A stretch of 64,000 nucleotides of DNA, taken from assembly GCA_030141605.1 (NCBI GenBank), contig JAQGDQ010000841.1, positions 12,501-76,500 of the forward strand, read 5' to 3'. Shown here one piece after another: positions 47,441 through 59,342 of the stretch. The position numbers and the translations under genes are program-made. Origin of the DNA: Tubiluchus corallicola (lineage: Eukaryota; Priapulida; Priapulimorpha; Priapulimorphida; Tubiluchidae). Within the stretch, counting starts at the first letter, position 1, and every line of letters starts with the position of its first letter. The notes beneath the pieces are model-generated. The model ran no database searches and was not told where the DNA came from. It saw only the letters and a program-made list of their open reading frames with translations.

Positions 47441-47544
47441 ACATTGTGTTTTGACTGTAAACTTTTAAATTATAATATTATAATCAGATCAGCCGCGCTT
47501 TTAATATCCAAAAAAATAGATTGCTAGCCTGAATATCCAACGTA

Positions 47545-47957
47545 CAGTACAATCCACTTATAACGAGGGATGTTATAACGACCCTCTGGTTACTACGAGT
47601 AAATTTCCTAAAATCCCGTCAAATCTTGGGCTTTTACATTATATCTAAACCTTGCTTACACCGAGCTCCGATATTACGAGTTTTTGTTTATTACGAGGGA
47701 ATTTTCCCGCCCCTTTGATAAGATATAAGATCCCTGCATATAACAACCATGAATTCTAAAACAATGGGCAATTACCATTAATTTTACTCGTTTGTGATAT
47801 CAACCTTATAGGCTTCGTTTCTGTAATGTGCACACATTCAAACAAATGACATCTGTTATAACAAGCAAATTTTCACAGTCCGAAAAAATGAGGACAAACT
47901 GAGCTCATAATTACAAACATTGGGCCACACTCAGTTTATAACAGAGAGGTCGTACTG
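47545..47957. mobile_element. pogo/Tigger-like MITE
   Basis: The left end is CAGTACAATCCACTTATAAC, preceded by TA; the right end, inverted, is CAGTACGACCTCTCTGTTAT. Internal TTATAACGAGGGATGTTATA and GTTATAACAAGC repeats are typical of pogo/Tigger-type non-autonomous elements. The right TA target base pair is not preserved. No transposase. Confidence 0.68.
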
Positions 47958-47989
47958 AGCTCATAATTATGAAGTCCCTATGAGCTCAT

Positions 47990-49030
47990 GAAAATGACGT
48001 CATGGCCTGAGTCTCTGTGAGCTCATGACTTGAGCTCAGCATGATGTCATGCTATGAGGTCTCTGTGAGCTCATGACTTGAGCTCAGTATGATGTCATGC
48101 TATGAGGTCTCTGTGAGCTCATGACTTGAGCTCAGTATGATGTCATGCTATGAGGTCTCTGTGAGCTCATGACTTGAGCTCAGTATGATGTCATGCTATG
48201 AGGTCTCTGTGAGCTCATGACTTGAGCTCAGCATGATGTCATGCCATGAGGTCTCTGTGAGCTCATGACTTGAGCTCAGCATGTGTCATGCCATGAGGTC
48301 TCTGTGAGCTCATGACTTGAAGCTCAGCATGATGTCATGCCATGAGGTCTCTGTGAGCTCATGACTTGAGCTCAGTATGATGTCATGCTATGAGGTCTCT
48401 GTGAGCTCATGACTTGAGCTCAGTATGATGTCATGCTATGAGGTCTCTGTGAGCTCATGACTTGAGCTCAGTATAATGTCATGCCACGAGGTCTCTGTGA
48501 GCTCATGACTTGAGCTCAGTATGATGTCATGCTATGAGGTCTCTGTGAGCTCATGACTTGAGCTCAGTATGATGTCATGTTATGAGGTCTCTGTGAGCTC
48601 ATGACTTGAGCTCAGCGTGATGTCATGCCATGAGGTCTCTGTGAGCTCATGACTTGAGCTCAGCATGATGTCATGCTATGAGGTCTCTGTGAGCTCATGA
48701 CTTGAGCTCAGTATGATGTCATGCTATGAGGTCTCTGTGAGCTCATGACTTGAGCTCAGTATGATGTCATGCTATGAGGTCTCTGTGAGCTCATGACTTG
48801 AGCTCAGTATGATGTCATGCCACGAGGTCTCTGTGAGCTCATGACTTGAGCTCAGCATGTGTCATGCCATGAGGTCTCTGTGAGCTCATGACTTGAGCTC
48901 AGCATGATGTCATGCCATGAGGTCTCTGTGAGCTCATGACTTGAAGCTCAGCATGATGTCATGCCATGAGGACTCTGTGAGCTCATGACTTGAGCTCAGC
49001 ATGATGTCATGCCATGAGGTCTCTGTGACC
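47990..49030. repeat. 48-bp minisatellite, about 21 units
   Basis: The unit is TGAGGTCTCTGTGAGCTCAT, GACTTGAGCTCAGTATGATG, TCATGCTA. Each unit holds the hairpin GAGCTCATGACTTGAGCTC (seven-base perfect arms, TGACT loop) and a near-CRE TGATGTCA. A block of units with AGCATGTGTCATGC and TTGAAGCTC variants is repeated at about 48270 and 48850, showing a larger segmental duplication inside the array. Confidence 0.96.
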
Positions 49031-50985
49031 ATCTAGGTCTTAGAATATTGCATTAAAACGTGGCGCCTTTTGAGTATGATACAGCAGGTCATAGGATATT
49101 GCACTAAAACTTAGCGCCAATTGTTTGCGTTACTTTATTCGCGAATCTAGCAATCACACTCGGCATTAATTTCAGATAACTGTGCGAGTCAGATAAATTT
49201 TCTTTTAGCACTAGTGACGATATGTATTTCAAAACAATCTTTTTGCCCCAATGAAAAGAAAAATACTTATTTAATTAATAACTTTCTCGTTCCTTGTTTG
49301 ATGACTATATATATATATATATATTAATTCTTTATTTGTCATAAAAATGGTTCACTCATTATAATAAAATTGAGTAAGCCTCAGCGTAATGTTAAAATAA
49401 CCACACTGTTCAAGACAAATGCGTCCAGTGCATACTAGAAAAACTAAAGTGCAAAACTAAGGCCTAATTATATACAATAAATGGACATATTTACAAACAC
49501 CATATTAAAATATTTTTACAAAACAATTTTACGAAAGTACATTAAATTTTACACGACATATTTTACACTATATATACATTTGACATGACACAATTAACAG
49601 AAACATGCTTTACACTACATAAATTTCACTCATTACATTTACACTATTTATACATTTGACATGACACAATTAACAGAAACTAGCCACATACATAGTCAGG
49701 GCTACTTATAGTCACAGTGCTAGCCACCAGTAGGGCAGGATTACCCTATAGGCTAGTAAAGGCTGTAGCCTACGGCCCCTTGCAACGTGTTAAGTGGATA
49801 CTAACTTACTGAGTAACTAGTTATGCATGTTTTTAGCTTGCACAATGGAGAATACATTTTGTACACATCAGTTTACATGGTAATTATGAAATGCTACTAA
49901 CGCTCACTGTAACTCACACTATTAGTAATTATGATGTTAATTTTTTCATGAATTATATCCTTATTTTGTTGTATTAACAAAAACTAATTATCAATGTATT
50001 TGTAATGCATAAGTAGACCTATTTGAATGTCACGAAATAAATCTATAGAATTGAATTGAAAAAAGACTCGGATAAGCTTTTAAAAAACTTAATATTTCCA
50101 CATTATAATCATTTCAACATACTTAGTCTGTAAGATGAATTGTTAAATTATCTATATAATGTTATATCGTACGTCTTTTGGCTAGCTGGCTACTGAATTG
50201 TATTTCGATGTTGTTTCTAAATTCTGATAAATTTCTTTGTTTTATAACCTTTGATAATGAACAGTTTTGTTAGAAACAGGTCAGCAATAGATTCCACTTT
50301 GATGTAATTACATTTATTTGCCAAATATGGATAATGAAATTTTATAATTGCTACATGCTTGTCATTTTACTATTGTAACCCATCACCCATCATTGGCACC
50401 TGCATCGTATTATAATAATGTATTATAACCCGCCTCCTTCCACCCTTCCTGTGTGATCTAACCTTTCTCCCATTTCTATTTTTGTTCACTCATCCATTTT
50501 TTTTATCAGGTTCACACGACAGTGGGCTTATACAAGCCTTTAGCCCACTAAGCCTTCTCTAGCCCACTGCAGTACAATTATTATTTTATGATAACGATAG
50601 TGTATGAAACATAACAATTTAATATAGTAGATGTAATAATTTTGATGTCACTTTGTGGTTTATATTGTACTGAATGTGATAATAATAATAAATGAAAAAA
50701 AAATAAAATAAAATAATTTATCAATCCAGTTAAAATCAAGAAATAATTTATGTTATTTCTTCCAGCACGCTGTATCCGAGCACAATGATTTCAGCATTCG
50801 AATACGTAGCAAACAATGAACGAAACAATGAGATCAAATTATGTGTACTAGCTCATTAAATATGCAAGATACGAAATGGGCCATTCGCTTCTTTGATTTT
50901 ACGAGAAAATTTGATAAACATTCAGCTAGGAGTCTGTTATGAGCAGGTATTAATATGACACTTGCAGATAGATTAATACAATCAT
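49031..50985. other. Intergenic DNA with dispersed repeats, no gene recognised
   Basis: Contains (AT)n at about 49303-49322. A 100-bp imperfect duplication (TTTGACATGACACAATTAAC at 49578 and 49653) is present. A probable LINE 3' end lies near 50500-50705, with AGCCCACTAAGCC and a GATAATAATAATAAATG tail. No coding exon recognised. Confidence 0.5.
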
Positions 50986-51142
50986 CATCATCATCATCAT
51001 ACGCCCGTCACGTCTATTGTAGACATTGGGCAGGCAGAATTCTAAAATAAAAGAAATCTGCCTTCATACAGGTAAACGCAGCAGTAATCCAGCAAAAAAA
51101 CTAGACACTGCTATGCCAGTGGCTTGTCAGCACCACTACCGA
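50985..51142 (-). mobile_element. SINE-like element, copy 3
   Basis: (ATC)n at 50984-51000, then ACGCCCGTCACGTCTATTGT through GGCTTGTCAGCACCACTACC. The most complete minus-strand copy. Confidence 0.84.
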
Positions 51143-51234
51143 GGCATTAATACAATGCCGTAATGTAACTTTGTTTGAGTTTTACGTGTTTCAGCTTTGA
51201 TTAACAGTTTACTATAGATGAAAGTTTTATGAAT

Positions 51235-53745
51235 AGATACTCTAAGTACTGTGGGATGTGAAAGCCACGCACCTGTCCTTCAACAAGTGCATAAGTTGGA
51301 AAGTAGGTTGAATAGGTACTGTAAGTACTGCGGGATGGGAAAGCCATACACCTGTCCTTCAACAAGTGCATAAGTTGGAAACTAGGTTGAATAGGTACTG
51401 TAAGTACTGCGGGATGGGAAAGCCACGCATCTGTCCTTCAACAAGTGCATAAGTTGGAAACTAGGTTGAATAGGTACTGTAAGTACTGGGGCATGGGAAA
51501 GCCACACATCTGTCCTTCAGCAAGTGCATAAGTTGGAAACTAGGTTGAATAGGTACTGTAAGTACTGCGGGATGGGAAAGCCATGCATCTGTCCATCAAC
51601 AAGTGCATAAGTTGGAAACTAGGTTGAATAGGTACTGCAAGTACTGCGGGATGGGAAAGCCACACATCTGTCCTTCAACAAGTGCATAAGTTGGAAACTA
51701 GGTTGAATAGGTACTGTAAGTACTGCGGGATGGGAAAGCCACGCATCTGTCCTTCAACAAGTGCATAAGTTGGAAAGTAGGTTGAATAGGTACTGTAAGT
51801 ACTGCGGGATGGGAAAGCCACACACCTGTCCTTCAACAAGTGCATAAGTTGGAAACTAGGTTGAATAGGTACTGTAAGTACTGTGGGATGGGAAAGCCAC
51901 ACATCTGTCCATCAACAAGTGCATAAGTTGGAAACTAGGTTGAATAGGTACTGTAAGTACTGCGGGATGGGAAAGCCACGCATCTGTCCTTCAACAAGTG
52001 CATAAGTTGGAAACTAGGTTGAATAGGTACTGTAAGTACTGCGGGATGGGAAAGCCACGCATCTGTCCTTCAACAAGTGCTTAAGTTGGAAACTAGGTTG
52101 AATAGGTACTGTAAGTACTGCGGGATGGGAAAGCCACGCACCTGTCCTTCAACATGTGCATAAGTTGGAAACTAGGTTGAATAGGTACTGTAAGTACTGT
52201 GGGATGGGAAAGCCATACACCTGTCCTTCAACAAGTGCATAAGTTGGAAACTAGGTTGAATAGGTACTGTAAGTACTGCGGGATGGGAAAGCCACGCATC
52301 TGTCCTTAAACAAGTTCTTAAGTTGGAAACTAGGTTGAATAGGTACTGTAAGTACTGCGGGATGGGAAAGCCACGCACCTGTCCTTCAACATGTGCATAA
52401 GTTGGAAACTAGGTTGAATAGGTACTGTAAGTACTGTGGGATGGGAAAGCAATACACCTGTCCTTCAACAAGTGCATAAGTTGGAAACTAGGTTGAATAG
52501 GTACTGTAAGTACTGCGGGATGGGAAAGCCACGCACCTGTCCTTCAACATGTGCATAAGTTGGAAACTAGGTTGAATAGGTACTGTAAGTACTGTGGGAT
52601 GGGAAAGCCACGCACCTGTCCTTCAGGAGGTGCATAAGTTGGAAACTAGGTTGAATAGGTACTTTAAGTACTGTGGGATGGGAAAGCCACGCATCTGTCC
52701 TTCAACAAGTGCATAAGTTGGAAACTAGGTTGAATAGGTACTTTAAGAACTGCGGGACGGGAAAGTCAAACACCTGTCCTTCAGGAGGTGCTTAAGTTGG
52801 AAACTAGGTTGAATAGGTACTGTAAGTACTGCGGGATGGGAAAGCCACGCATCTGTCCTTCAACATGTGCATAAGTTGGAAACTAGGTTGAATAGGTACT
52901 GTAAGTACTGTGGGATGGGAAAGCCATACACCTGTCCTTCAACAAGTGCATAAGTTGGAAACTAGGTTGAATAGGTACTGTAAGTACTGCGGGATGGGAA
53001 AGCCACGCATCTGTCCTTAAACAAGTTCTTAAGTTGGAAACTAGGTTGAATAGGTACTGTAAGTACTGCGGGATGGGAAAGCCACGCACCTGTCCTTCAA
53101 CATGTGCATAAGTTGGAAACTAGGTTGAATAGGTACTGTAAGTACTGTGGGATGGGAAAGCAATACACCTGTCCTTCAACAAGTGCATAAGTTGGAAACT
53201 AGGTTGAATAGGTACTGTAAGTACTGCGGGATGGGAAAGCCACGCACCTGTCCTTCAACATGTGCATAAGTTGGAAACTAGGTTGAATAGGTACTGTAAG
53301 TACTGTGGGATGGGAAAGCCACGCACCTGTCCTTCAGGAGGTGCATAAGTTGGAAACTAGGTTGAATAGGTACTTTAAGTACTGTGGGACGGGAAAGCCA
53401 AACACCTGTCCTTCAGGAGGTGCATAAGTTGGAAACTAGGATGAATAGGTACTTTAAGAACTGCGGGACGGGAAAGTCAAACACCTGTCCTTCAGGAGGT
53501 GCATAAGTTGGAAACTAGGATGAATAGGTACTTTAAGTACTGCGGGACGGGAAAGCCACGCATCTGTCCTTGGAAAGAAGTTGGAAACTAGGATGAATAG
53601 GTACTTTAAGTACTGCGGGATGGGAAAGCCACGCATCTGTCCTTGGAAAGGAGTTGGAAACTAGGTTGAATAGGTACTTTAAGTACTGCGGGACGGGAAA
53701 GCCACGCATCTGTCCTTGGAAAGAAGTTGGAAACTAGGTTGTCGT
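51235..53745. repeat. 79-bp minisatellite, about 31 units
   Basis: The unit includes AGTACTGCGGGATGGGAAAG, CCACGCATCTGTCCTTCAAC, AAGTGCATAAGTTGGAAACT and AGGTTGAATAGGTACTGTA. A stretch of about 710 bp is duplicated within the array (the minus-strand frames at 52172-52378 and 52883-53089 are identical). Right-hand units use CAGGAGG or GGAAAG in place of CAACAAG. Confidence 0.96.
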
Positions 53746-53749
53746 CCTA

Positions 53750-54660
53750 GTTTTATTTCGACGGCTTCAGTCGGCATGTTTCTCGCTATGAAGTAAAGAC
53801 GTTTTCTCTGTACGTTTTACTCGTGGACTATGTAATTTGCTACAACTTAGCACTTTTAGAAATGTGATTACACCTAAAGACCAGCAACGTTTTCGAGCAG
53901 TCCAGATATGTTATGATGCATTTTGTGCACTATCGGAGTTTACAGCCAAATGGATACTTGGGGCAATTTTGTTTAATCCGTTATGGGGTTACTACTGTTC
54001 ATGTGGAAGGTTGGACTAAATATCACCGCATACATTTACCTGACGCCAGCCTTTGAGGAAGCTAAACCATTCTCGATGTTACCGCACCTACCTCATCTAC
54101 TGGACAGTGCAGACTTCCACTGACGTCACCAATGACTTTTGTTGTATGCCAGGAGTTAATAGACAGTAAACCATCTCAGTGTGGACAGATTTTTCGGTGC
54201 AGGGTAATTAGGGAAGGGTAATTAGCGAGTACCTAGTGTATTAGGTCTTGGTTTGTTTATCTTTAGTTTGATTTTGTCTCGTATTTATTTTTTCCATGTC
54301 TGGTAAACAACATTATGTCTAAGAAGTTATGCAACAATTTGTAGGTTTCTTATTTAAAGTATAAGATGATTTAGATTTGCTTTAGCGAAAAACAGCTATG
54401 CTGTAGTGATTATGTATAGTCTTGTTGTCTGACAGACTGTCTTTGAAAGTATTTTTAATTTTAGACCAAAAGAAACTGCAGCCTTCTGACTGATTTTGGA
54501 AATATCCTTTTGATCATCACAAATTTGTTCATTAAATTTTGATCGTTTCTATACACAAAAATAGGTGTTTTTGGAGTGAACGTTTAAAAAAGTATTTAAA
54601 TAGTAAAAGTATCATGAATAGTTCACACTTTGTTTGCTAAACACAAAAACAGTAACTCAA
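53750..54660. other. Spacer, no gene recognised
   Basis: Single-copy. The 60-codon frame at 53837-54019 lacks recognisable similarity. Confidence 0.45.
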
Positions 54661-54667
54661 GGCCGAC

Positions 54668-54805
54668 ACTTAATATCCCACTCGTGATTCGAACCCACAT
54701 CTCCTGTCTCAAGGTACGCCCCGTAGAGGTACCAAGAGTCAACTCGTTCAGTTTCTAGACTACTACCATCTCTGTACTACTACCCCACCGCTCGGCTAGG
54801 AGTAC
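54668..54805 (-). mobile_element. tRNA-like sequence, probable SINE head
   Basis: On the minus strand, TAGCCGAGCGGTGG resembles an A box of Leu/Ser tRNAs, and GTGGGTTCGAATCACGAG resembles a B box whose T stem pairs (five pairs including two GU). The two boxes are about 100 bp apart and the acceptor ends do not pair, so it is not a functional tRNA gene. Confidence 0.5.
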
Positions 54806-54925
54806 TAGTTTGGGAATTGTTGGAATAAATCTGGTTTAAAATAAGTACAGAAAACGAACGAGTAAAAGCCCGGCATCACAGAGTGAGAAAACAGCTTCCC
54901 TCTCCCAGGTCCTTTGTTAGACTGT

Positions 54926-55533
54926 CGGTCAAAACAATCTGTTCTTTAAAATATTGAAAGGAAACATCCCGTTTTTTAATGAATGACTTACGTGAAAGAA
55001 TTATAACCACACACACAATTTCACGCTCATACCAATTGTTCTTCTACATGCTTCTAGTTCGTGCCACTACATGCATTTCGCCATTTTCTAGTTAGACGGG
55101 CACTAGCGCCTACGTTTTGAAAACGCATTGCGCAAAAGACAGGTGCTGTACTTCTCAGTTCAGATGTGTTAGTTTGTTACGAACTACACACGTTCGACGG
55201 CTCATGCGTCAGCACACGATAAATTTGAAATTTGAATTTTTATCTTAAAACTTGCCTAGTTTTAGTACAACACACGGAATATCTTACAGTAGCACTAATC
55301 TTCAATTTTCGCTTTCGCAAACACGCGCAACACGCTTATGGAAAATTTTTGCTATTGAAAATTATGTTAGCTTGTGATGTTGTCAATACTTGGGCTCGCC
55401 CGCCATTATTTAAGATTTTAATCTATTATTTAATTATCAGAAACGCTTTTGCAGTATTAATTGTGTTAAGATGTATACTTTCTAGCGGACTTGAAAATGG
55501 GGAAGTATATGAAAAATCATCCGTCTTAGTTTA
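54926..55533 (+). repeat. ~600-bp dispersed repeat, copy 4
   Basis: Begins at GTCGGTCAAAACAATCTGTT and ends GTATATGAAAAATCATCCGT. Blocks are in the same order as in the copies at 13002, 20630 and 40625. Confidence 0.88.
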
Positions 55534-55534
55534 A

Positions 55535-56050
55535 CAGGATTTTTCTCTTGACTACTTAACCTCAACTCAGGTCGTTGACTCTACGCGGTCTACATCAGTC
55601 TTAAAGCAACAGGGAACAATAATTGTGTCTTTGTTGTGAAGACAGATGACAGATGGTCACCTTAACTGAGCGAGTGTAATTAAGAGAAAACGCCTCAAGA
55701 CTAGAGGATTACATACTGTACACGAAAGTGCAGTATAACTTCGTTTATTACACCACCAGACAGGTTGTACTTGCAGTTTACTTTGCCGTGAGCAGAATAA
55801 CACGTTTTATGGCAGTTCTCTTTTGCGCTGCGTCAGTAACCAATTTTTTGGTGAGTGGTCAGTCGTGGTCTATTGAACACGTGACTAGAGAGCGAAAAGT
55901 GAAGTGAACAGGTCAGTAACTCCTGCAAATTCTTTTGAAAATTAGTTTTGAAAAAACATGACAATTTGTTGGTGATTGTTGTTAGCAAATAGAGTAATAA
56001 GTACTTTTAAAATTAAAGAATGCGGTATTATAAGATTTCAGCTTGACCAC
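55535..56050. other. Spacer; possible isolated first exon
   Basis: ATG at 55810 opens a 14-codon frame (Met-Ala-Val-Leu-Phe-Cys-Ala-Ala) ending at a donor-like TTTTTGGTGAGTGG. It could be a first coding exon of an unseen gene, perhaps of the TTLL4-like gene, but nothing else supports it. Confidence 0.25.
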
Positions 56051-56125
56051 AAGGTGTTGTATGGTCTAGTGGTCAAGGCATGCGACTTGCAATTCAAAGG
56101 TCTCTAGTTCAAATTCAAGCTATAG
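56050..56125 (+). mobile_element. Degenerate tRNA-like sequence
   Basis: TATGGTCTAGTGGTCAAGGC matches an A box; TCTAGTTCAAATTCAAGC resembles a B box at tRNA spacing. The anticodon and T stems do not pair, so this is a tRNA pseudogene or SINE head. Confidence 0.5.
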
Positions 56126-56426
56126 CCAAATGTTGCTTCAATGCTTTTTTGAATAATTTTGCTGTCTTTCTGTTTACTTTTCCAATTTTAAGTGTTTAGT
56201 AAACGATAAGTGATTGATTTGTTATTACGACGCTTTAAACTTTGCAGCACTGTAGCAGTGATTGCTGTTACCAATAAACTTCCAGGATTGTTTCCAGACG
56301 AATTGGACAAGCAGAACAACTTCATGGTATTGACTGGTATTGTTATATTGCTTGTTTTGTCAACGCATAGTCGAAATGCAGGTAGGTAATGTTGAAAAAA
56401 ATCGCAATTGAAAATCACCATCATCA

Positions 56427-56573
56427 TTATGCCTAATACGTAAAACGCATGTTGTAGACATTGGGCAGGTAGAACTCGAAAATGAAAGAATTTTGTCCTC
56501 AAGGCAGCTAAACACAGCAGTTATCCAGGACGAAATTAGACGCTGCTATGCGAATTGCTTGTCAGCACCAATT
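56427..56573 (-). mobile_element. SINE-like element, copy 4 (diverged)
   Basis: Keeps GTAGACATTGGGCAGGTAGA, AACACAGCAGTTATCCAG and TTGCTTGTCAGCACCA, preceded by a CATCATCATTATG remnant of the triplet tail. Confidence 0.75.
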
Positions 56574-56649
56574 CCTCTCTTAATTGAAAGATAAGAAAAA
56601 CGTTCGATCCGAACGAGTTTTTTTAGCTCGAATTAGTCATTTAAGTCAT

Positions 56650-56800
56650 AAGTCATTTATTTCACATTACACATTTACAATAGTTTCATGTTCAATATCT
56701 AGTGAAAGGGCCTACAATGAACGTAATACAAATAAAAAATACTGCACAGGAAAAGCCTCAAACACTGTTCACTTATATACGAAGGTAAATGTGTTGCGGG
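56650..56800 (-). repeat. Dispersed repeat, pair member 2
   Basis: Reverse complement of 19795-19945: TAGTGAAAGGGCCTACAATG and CAGGAAAAGCCTCAAACACT are shared. Confidence 0.75.
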
Positions 56801-56804
56801 CAAT

Positions 56805-57230
56805 CAAAAAGCAGGGCTTGTTAGATTGTCCCACACAGTGAAAGAAAAAAAGTAATGGAAATAATCTGAAAATTTAAAGTGAATCGTGATAAAAAAAGTT
56901 GTAAATTCGAATAACTCAGCACTTCATCTTTGTTCGTTCTTTATCATTAAAGCGTTTGAAACATCATGCAAGCAGCACAATTTCTGTAAACAATTTTTAA
57001 GCAAATTATTAGCGTTTTTACTGCAGAACAAAATCAATATGTGCATCATGATTTTTGTGATTTTTATTAGTGATTGGAAATTCCATTGAAATTCTTTAAA
57101 ACAGACTTCTAGATTGGAAAAATTAATCCTAAAATTTAGTTTGGTTCGAATTTGAGGAAGAAATTCGATTCGATTCGAATTCACTTTCTGCTTGAGAAAG
57201 TCCCCCCATCAAACAACACTCAACAAGCTG
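56805..57230. other. Spacer, no gene recognised
   Basis: AT-rich; frames at 56886-57089 and 56924-57184 overlap on opposite strands without similarity. Confidence 0.45.
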
Positions 57231-57231
57231 A

Positions 57232-58635
57232 ACGTTTTTGGTCACTAGAAGGACTGTCCTAACAGCATTATAGGCCCGGGCCAGAGTAGTACCACTGGGG
57301 CCTCTTACCTGCACAACACAATTTTTGGTCACTAGAAGGACTGTCTTAATAGCATTATAAGCCCAGGCCAGAGCAGTACCACTGGGGCCCTCTTACCTAC
57401 ACAACTCACAATTTTTGGTCACTAGAAGGACTGTTTTAACAGAATTATAGGCCCCGGCCGAAGCAGTACCACTGGGGCCCTCTTACCTACACAATACAAT
57501 TTTTGGTCACTAAAGGACTGTCTTAACAGCATTATAAGCCCGGGCCAGAGCAGTACTACTGGTGCCCTCTTACCTACACAACACAATTTTTGGTCACTAG
57601 AAGGACTGTCTTAACAGCATTATAGGCCCCGGCTGAAGCAGTACCACTGGGGCCCTCTTACCTACACAACACAATTTTTGGTCACTAGGACTGTCTTAAC
57701 AGTATTATAGGCCCCGGCCAAAGCAGTGCCACTGGGCCCTCTTACCTGCACAACTCACCATTTTTGGTCACTAGAAGGACTGTCTTAACAGCATTACAGG
57801 CCCCGGCCGAAGCAGTACCACTTGGACCCTCTTACCTACACAACACAATTTTTGGTCACTAGAAGGACTGTCTTAACAGCATTATAGGCCCGGGCCAGAG
57901 TAGTACCACTGGGACCCTCTTACCTACACAACACAATTTTTGGTCACTAGAAGGACTGTCTTAATGGCATTATAAGCCCAGGCCAGAGCAGTACCACTGG
58001 GGCCCTCTTACCTACACAACACAATTTTTGGTCACTAGAAGGACTGTCTTAACAGCATTATAGGCCCCGGCCGAAGCAGTACCACTGGGGCCTTCTTACC
58101 TACACAACACAATTTTTGGTCACTAGAAGGACTGTCTTAACAGCATTACAGGCCCCGGCCGAAGCAGTACCACTGGGGCCCTCTTACCTACACAACACAA
58201 TTTTTGGTCACTAGAAGGACTGTCTTAACAGCATTATAAGCCCGGGTCAGAGCAGTACCACTGGTGCCCTCTTACCTACACAACACAATTTTTGGTCACT
58301 AGAAGGACTGCCTTACCAGCATTGTAGGCCCCGGCCGAAGCAGTACCACTGGGGCCCTCTTACCTACACAACACAATTTTTGGTCACTAGGACTGTCTTA
58401 ACAGCATTGTAGGCCCTGGCCGAAGCAGTACCAATGGGGCCCTCTTACCTAAACAACACAATTTTTGGTCACTAGAAGGACTGTCTTAACAGCATTATAG
58501 GCCCCGGCCAAAGCAGTAGCACTGGGGCCCGATTACCTGCACAACACAATTTTTGGTCACTAGAAGGACTGTCTTAACAGCATCATAAGCCCCGGCCGAA
58601 GCAGTACCACTGGGGCCCTCTTACCTGCACAACTC
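57232..58635. repeat. 87-bp minisatellite, about 16 units
   Basis: The unit contains TTTTTGGTCACTAGAAGGAC, TGTCTTAACAGCATTATAGG, CCCCGGCCGAAGCAGTACCA and CTGGGGCCCTCTTACCTACA. On the minus strand each unit contains TGTAGGTAAGAGG, a strong 5' splice-site match. The first unit (minus frame 57129-57332) is open through 29 codons per period; most later units have a TAG at the donor. Confidence 0.95.
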
Positions 58636-58639
58636 GCAA

Positions 58640-59165
58640 CTACTCACAGGAATAAAAATATAAATGGTTGACAGAATTAAACATAACACAGGTTATTTGC
58701 AGGCTAATAGATAACGGGTTATTCTAGGCTGTTGCAAAGTAGCATTGGATAACAGGTGTTCGGAAATGGCTGCCCTTAGTGTACAGTACAAGTCAAAAAG
58801 CCAACAAAACCATTGAGAAAGAGCAGTTAAGTTTGAATCAAGAAGCGTTATCCTGTGTGTTTCACAGTTACTCACAGTTCTGAGGACCATAAATGGACAC
58901 GAGATGATTCATGCAGGTTCTCAGTGGGAGTGGTGTCATGACACATTTGTTCCAGAACTTAAGTTGATTTTTTTTCTTCCCACAACGAGGAGTGGAAAGA
59001 TATTAGAACCGCACATAAAATAAGGAATTTCATAACAACAGGATTTATATCTACATGTATTTGCGAAAGTTTTAATAATAGCCGAGCTATCATTTCTTGT
59101 CATCCTGCAAACTGTCTTAAAATGAAACAAGTCATTTTCTTAATCTCTAATTTTTTTCTTTTCAG
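58640..59165. other. Region upstream of the first recognised TTLL4-like exon
   Basis: Probably intron. It ends in the acceptor TTTTTTTCTTTTCAG at 59151-59165. No further exon recognised. Confidence 0.5.
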
Positions 59166-59342
59166 AGGCTTCAGAGGTATTTTGGTCTTCCATACCATCG
59201 TCATTTCCTTGTCGAACTCTGTCTACAGCAACGTGTAACGACTCGTTAACAAATGAGTGTCCGAGGGTCATTCCAGCTCTCACACCTAGCCTCTTCTCTC
59301 ATGTTTTACCTGTGGTCAACTTTGGATTAGATGGTCAAATAG
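59166..59342 (+). CDS. TTLL4-like tubulin polyglutamylase, exon A
   Basis: First recognised exon of a tubulin tyrosine ligase-like gene; TTLL4 enzymes add glutamate side chains to tubulin and some other proteins using ATP. The exon is flanked by TTTTCAG and ATAG/GTGAGT, starts with two bases of a split codon and ends with one. It encodes a Cys-Arg-Thr-Leu-Ser linker, then Val-Ile-Pro-Ala-Leu-Thr-Pro-Ser-Leu-Phe-Ser-His-Val, Val-Asn-Phe-Gly-Leu-Asp-Gly-Gln-Ile, matching the Pro-Ser-Leu-Phe...Val-Pro-Pro...Phe segment before the catalytic core of TTLL4. Exon lengths through exon E (177, 111, 74, 195, 89) keep phase throughout, which is strong support. Upstream exons, including the variable N-terminus, were not found. 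Confidence 0.78.

Noticed and set aside
54668-54805. Functional tRNA gene on the minus strand
   Set aside because: A and B boxes are about 100 bp apart and the acceptor stem does not pair, so I call it a SINE-like relic.
55810-55855. Short first exon ATG-to-GTGAGT
   Set aside because: Only 14 codons, with no promoter evidence and no partner exon that I could link; kept only as a low-confidence remark in the spacer entry.
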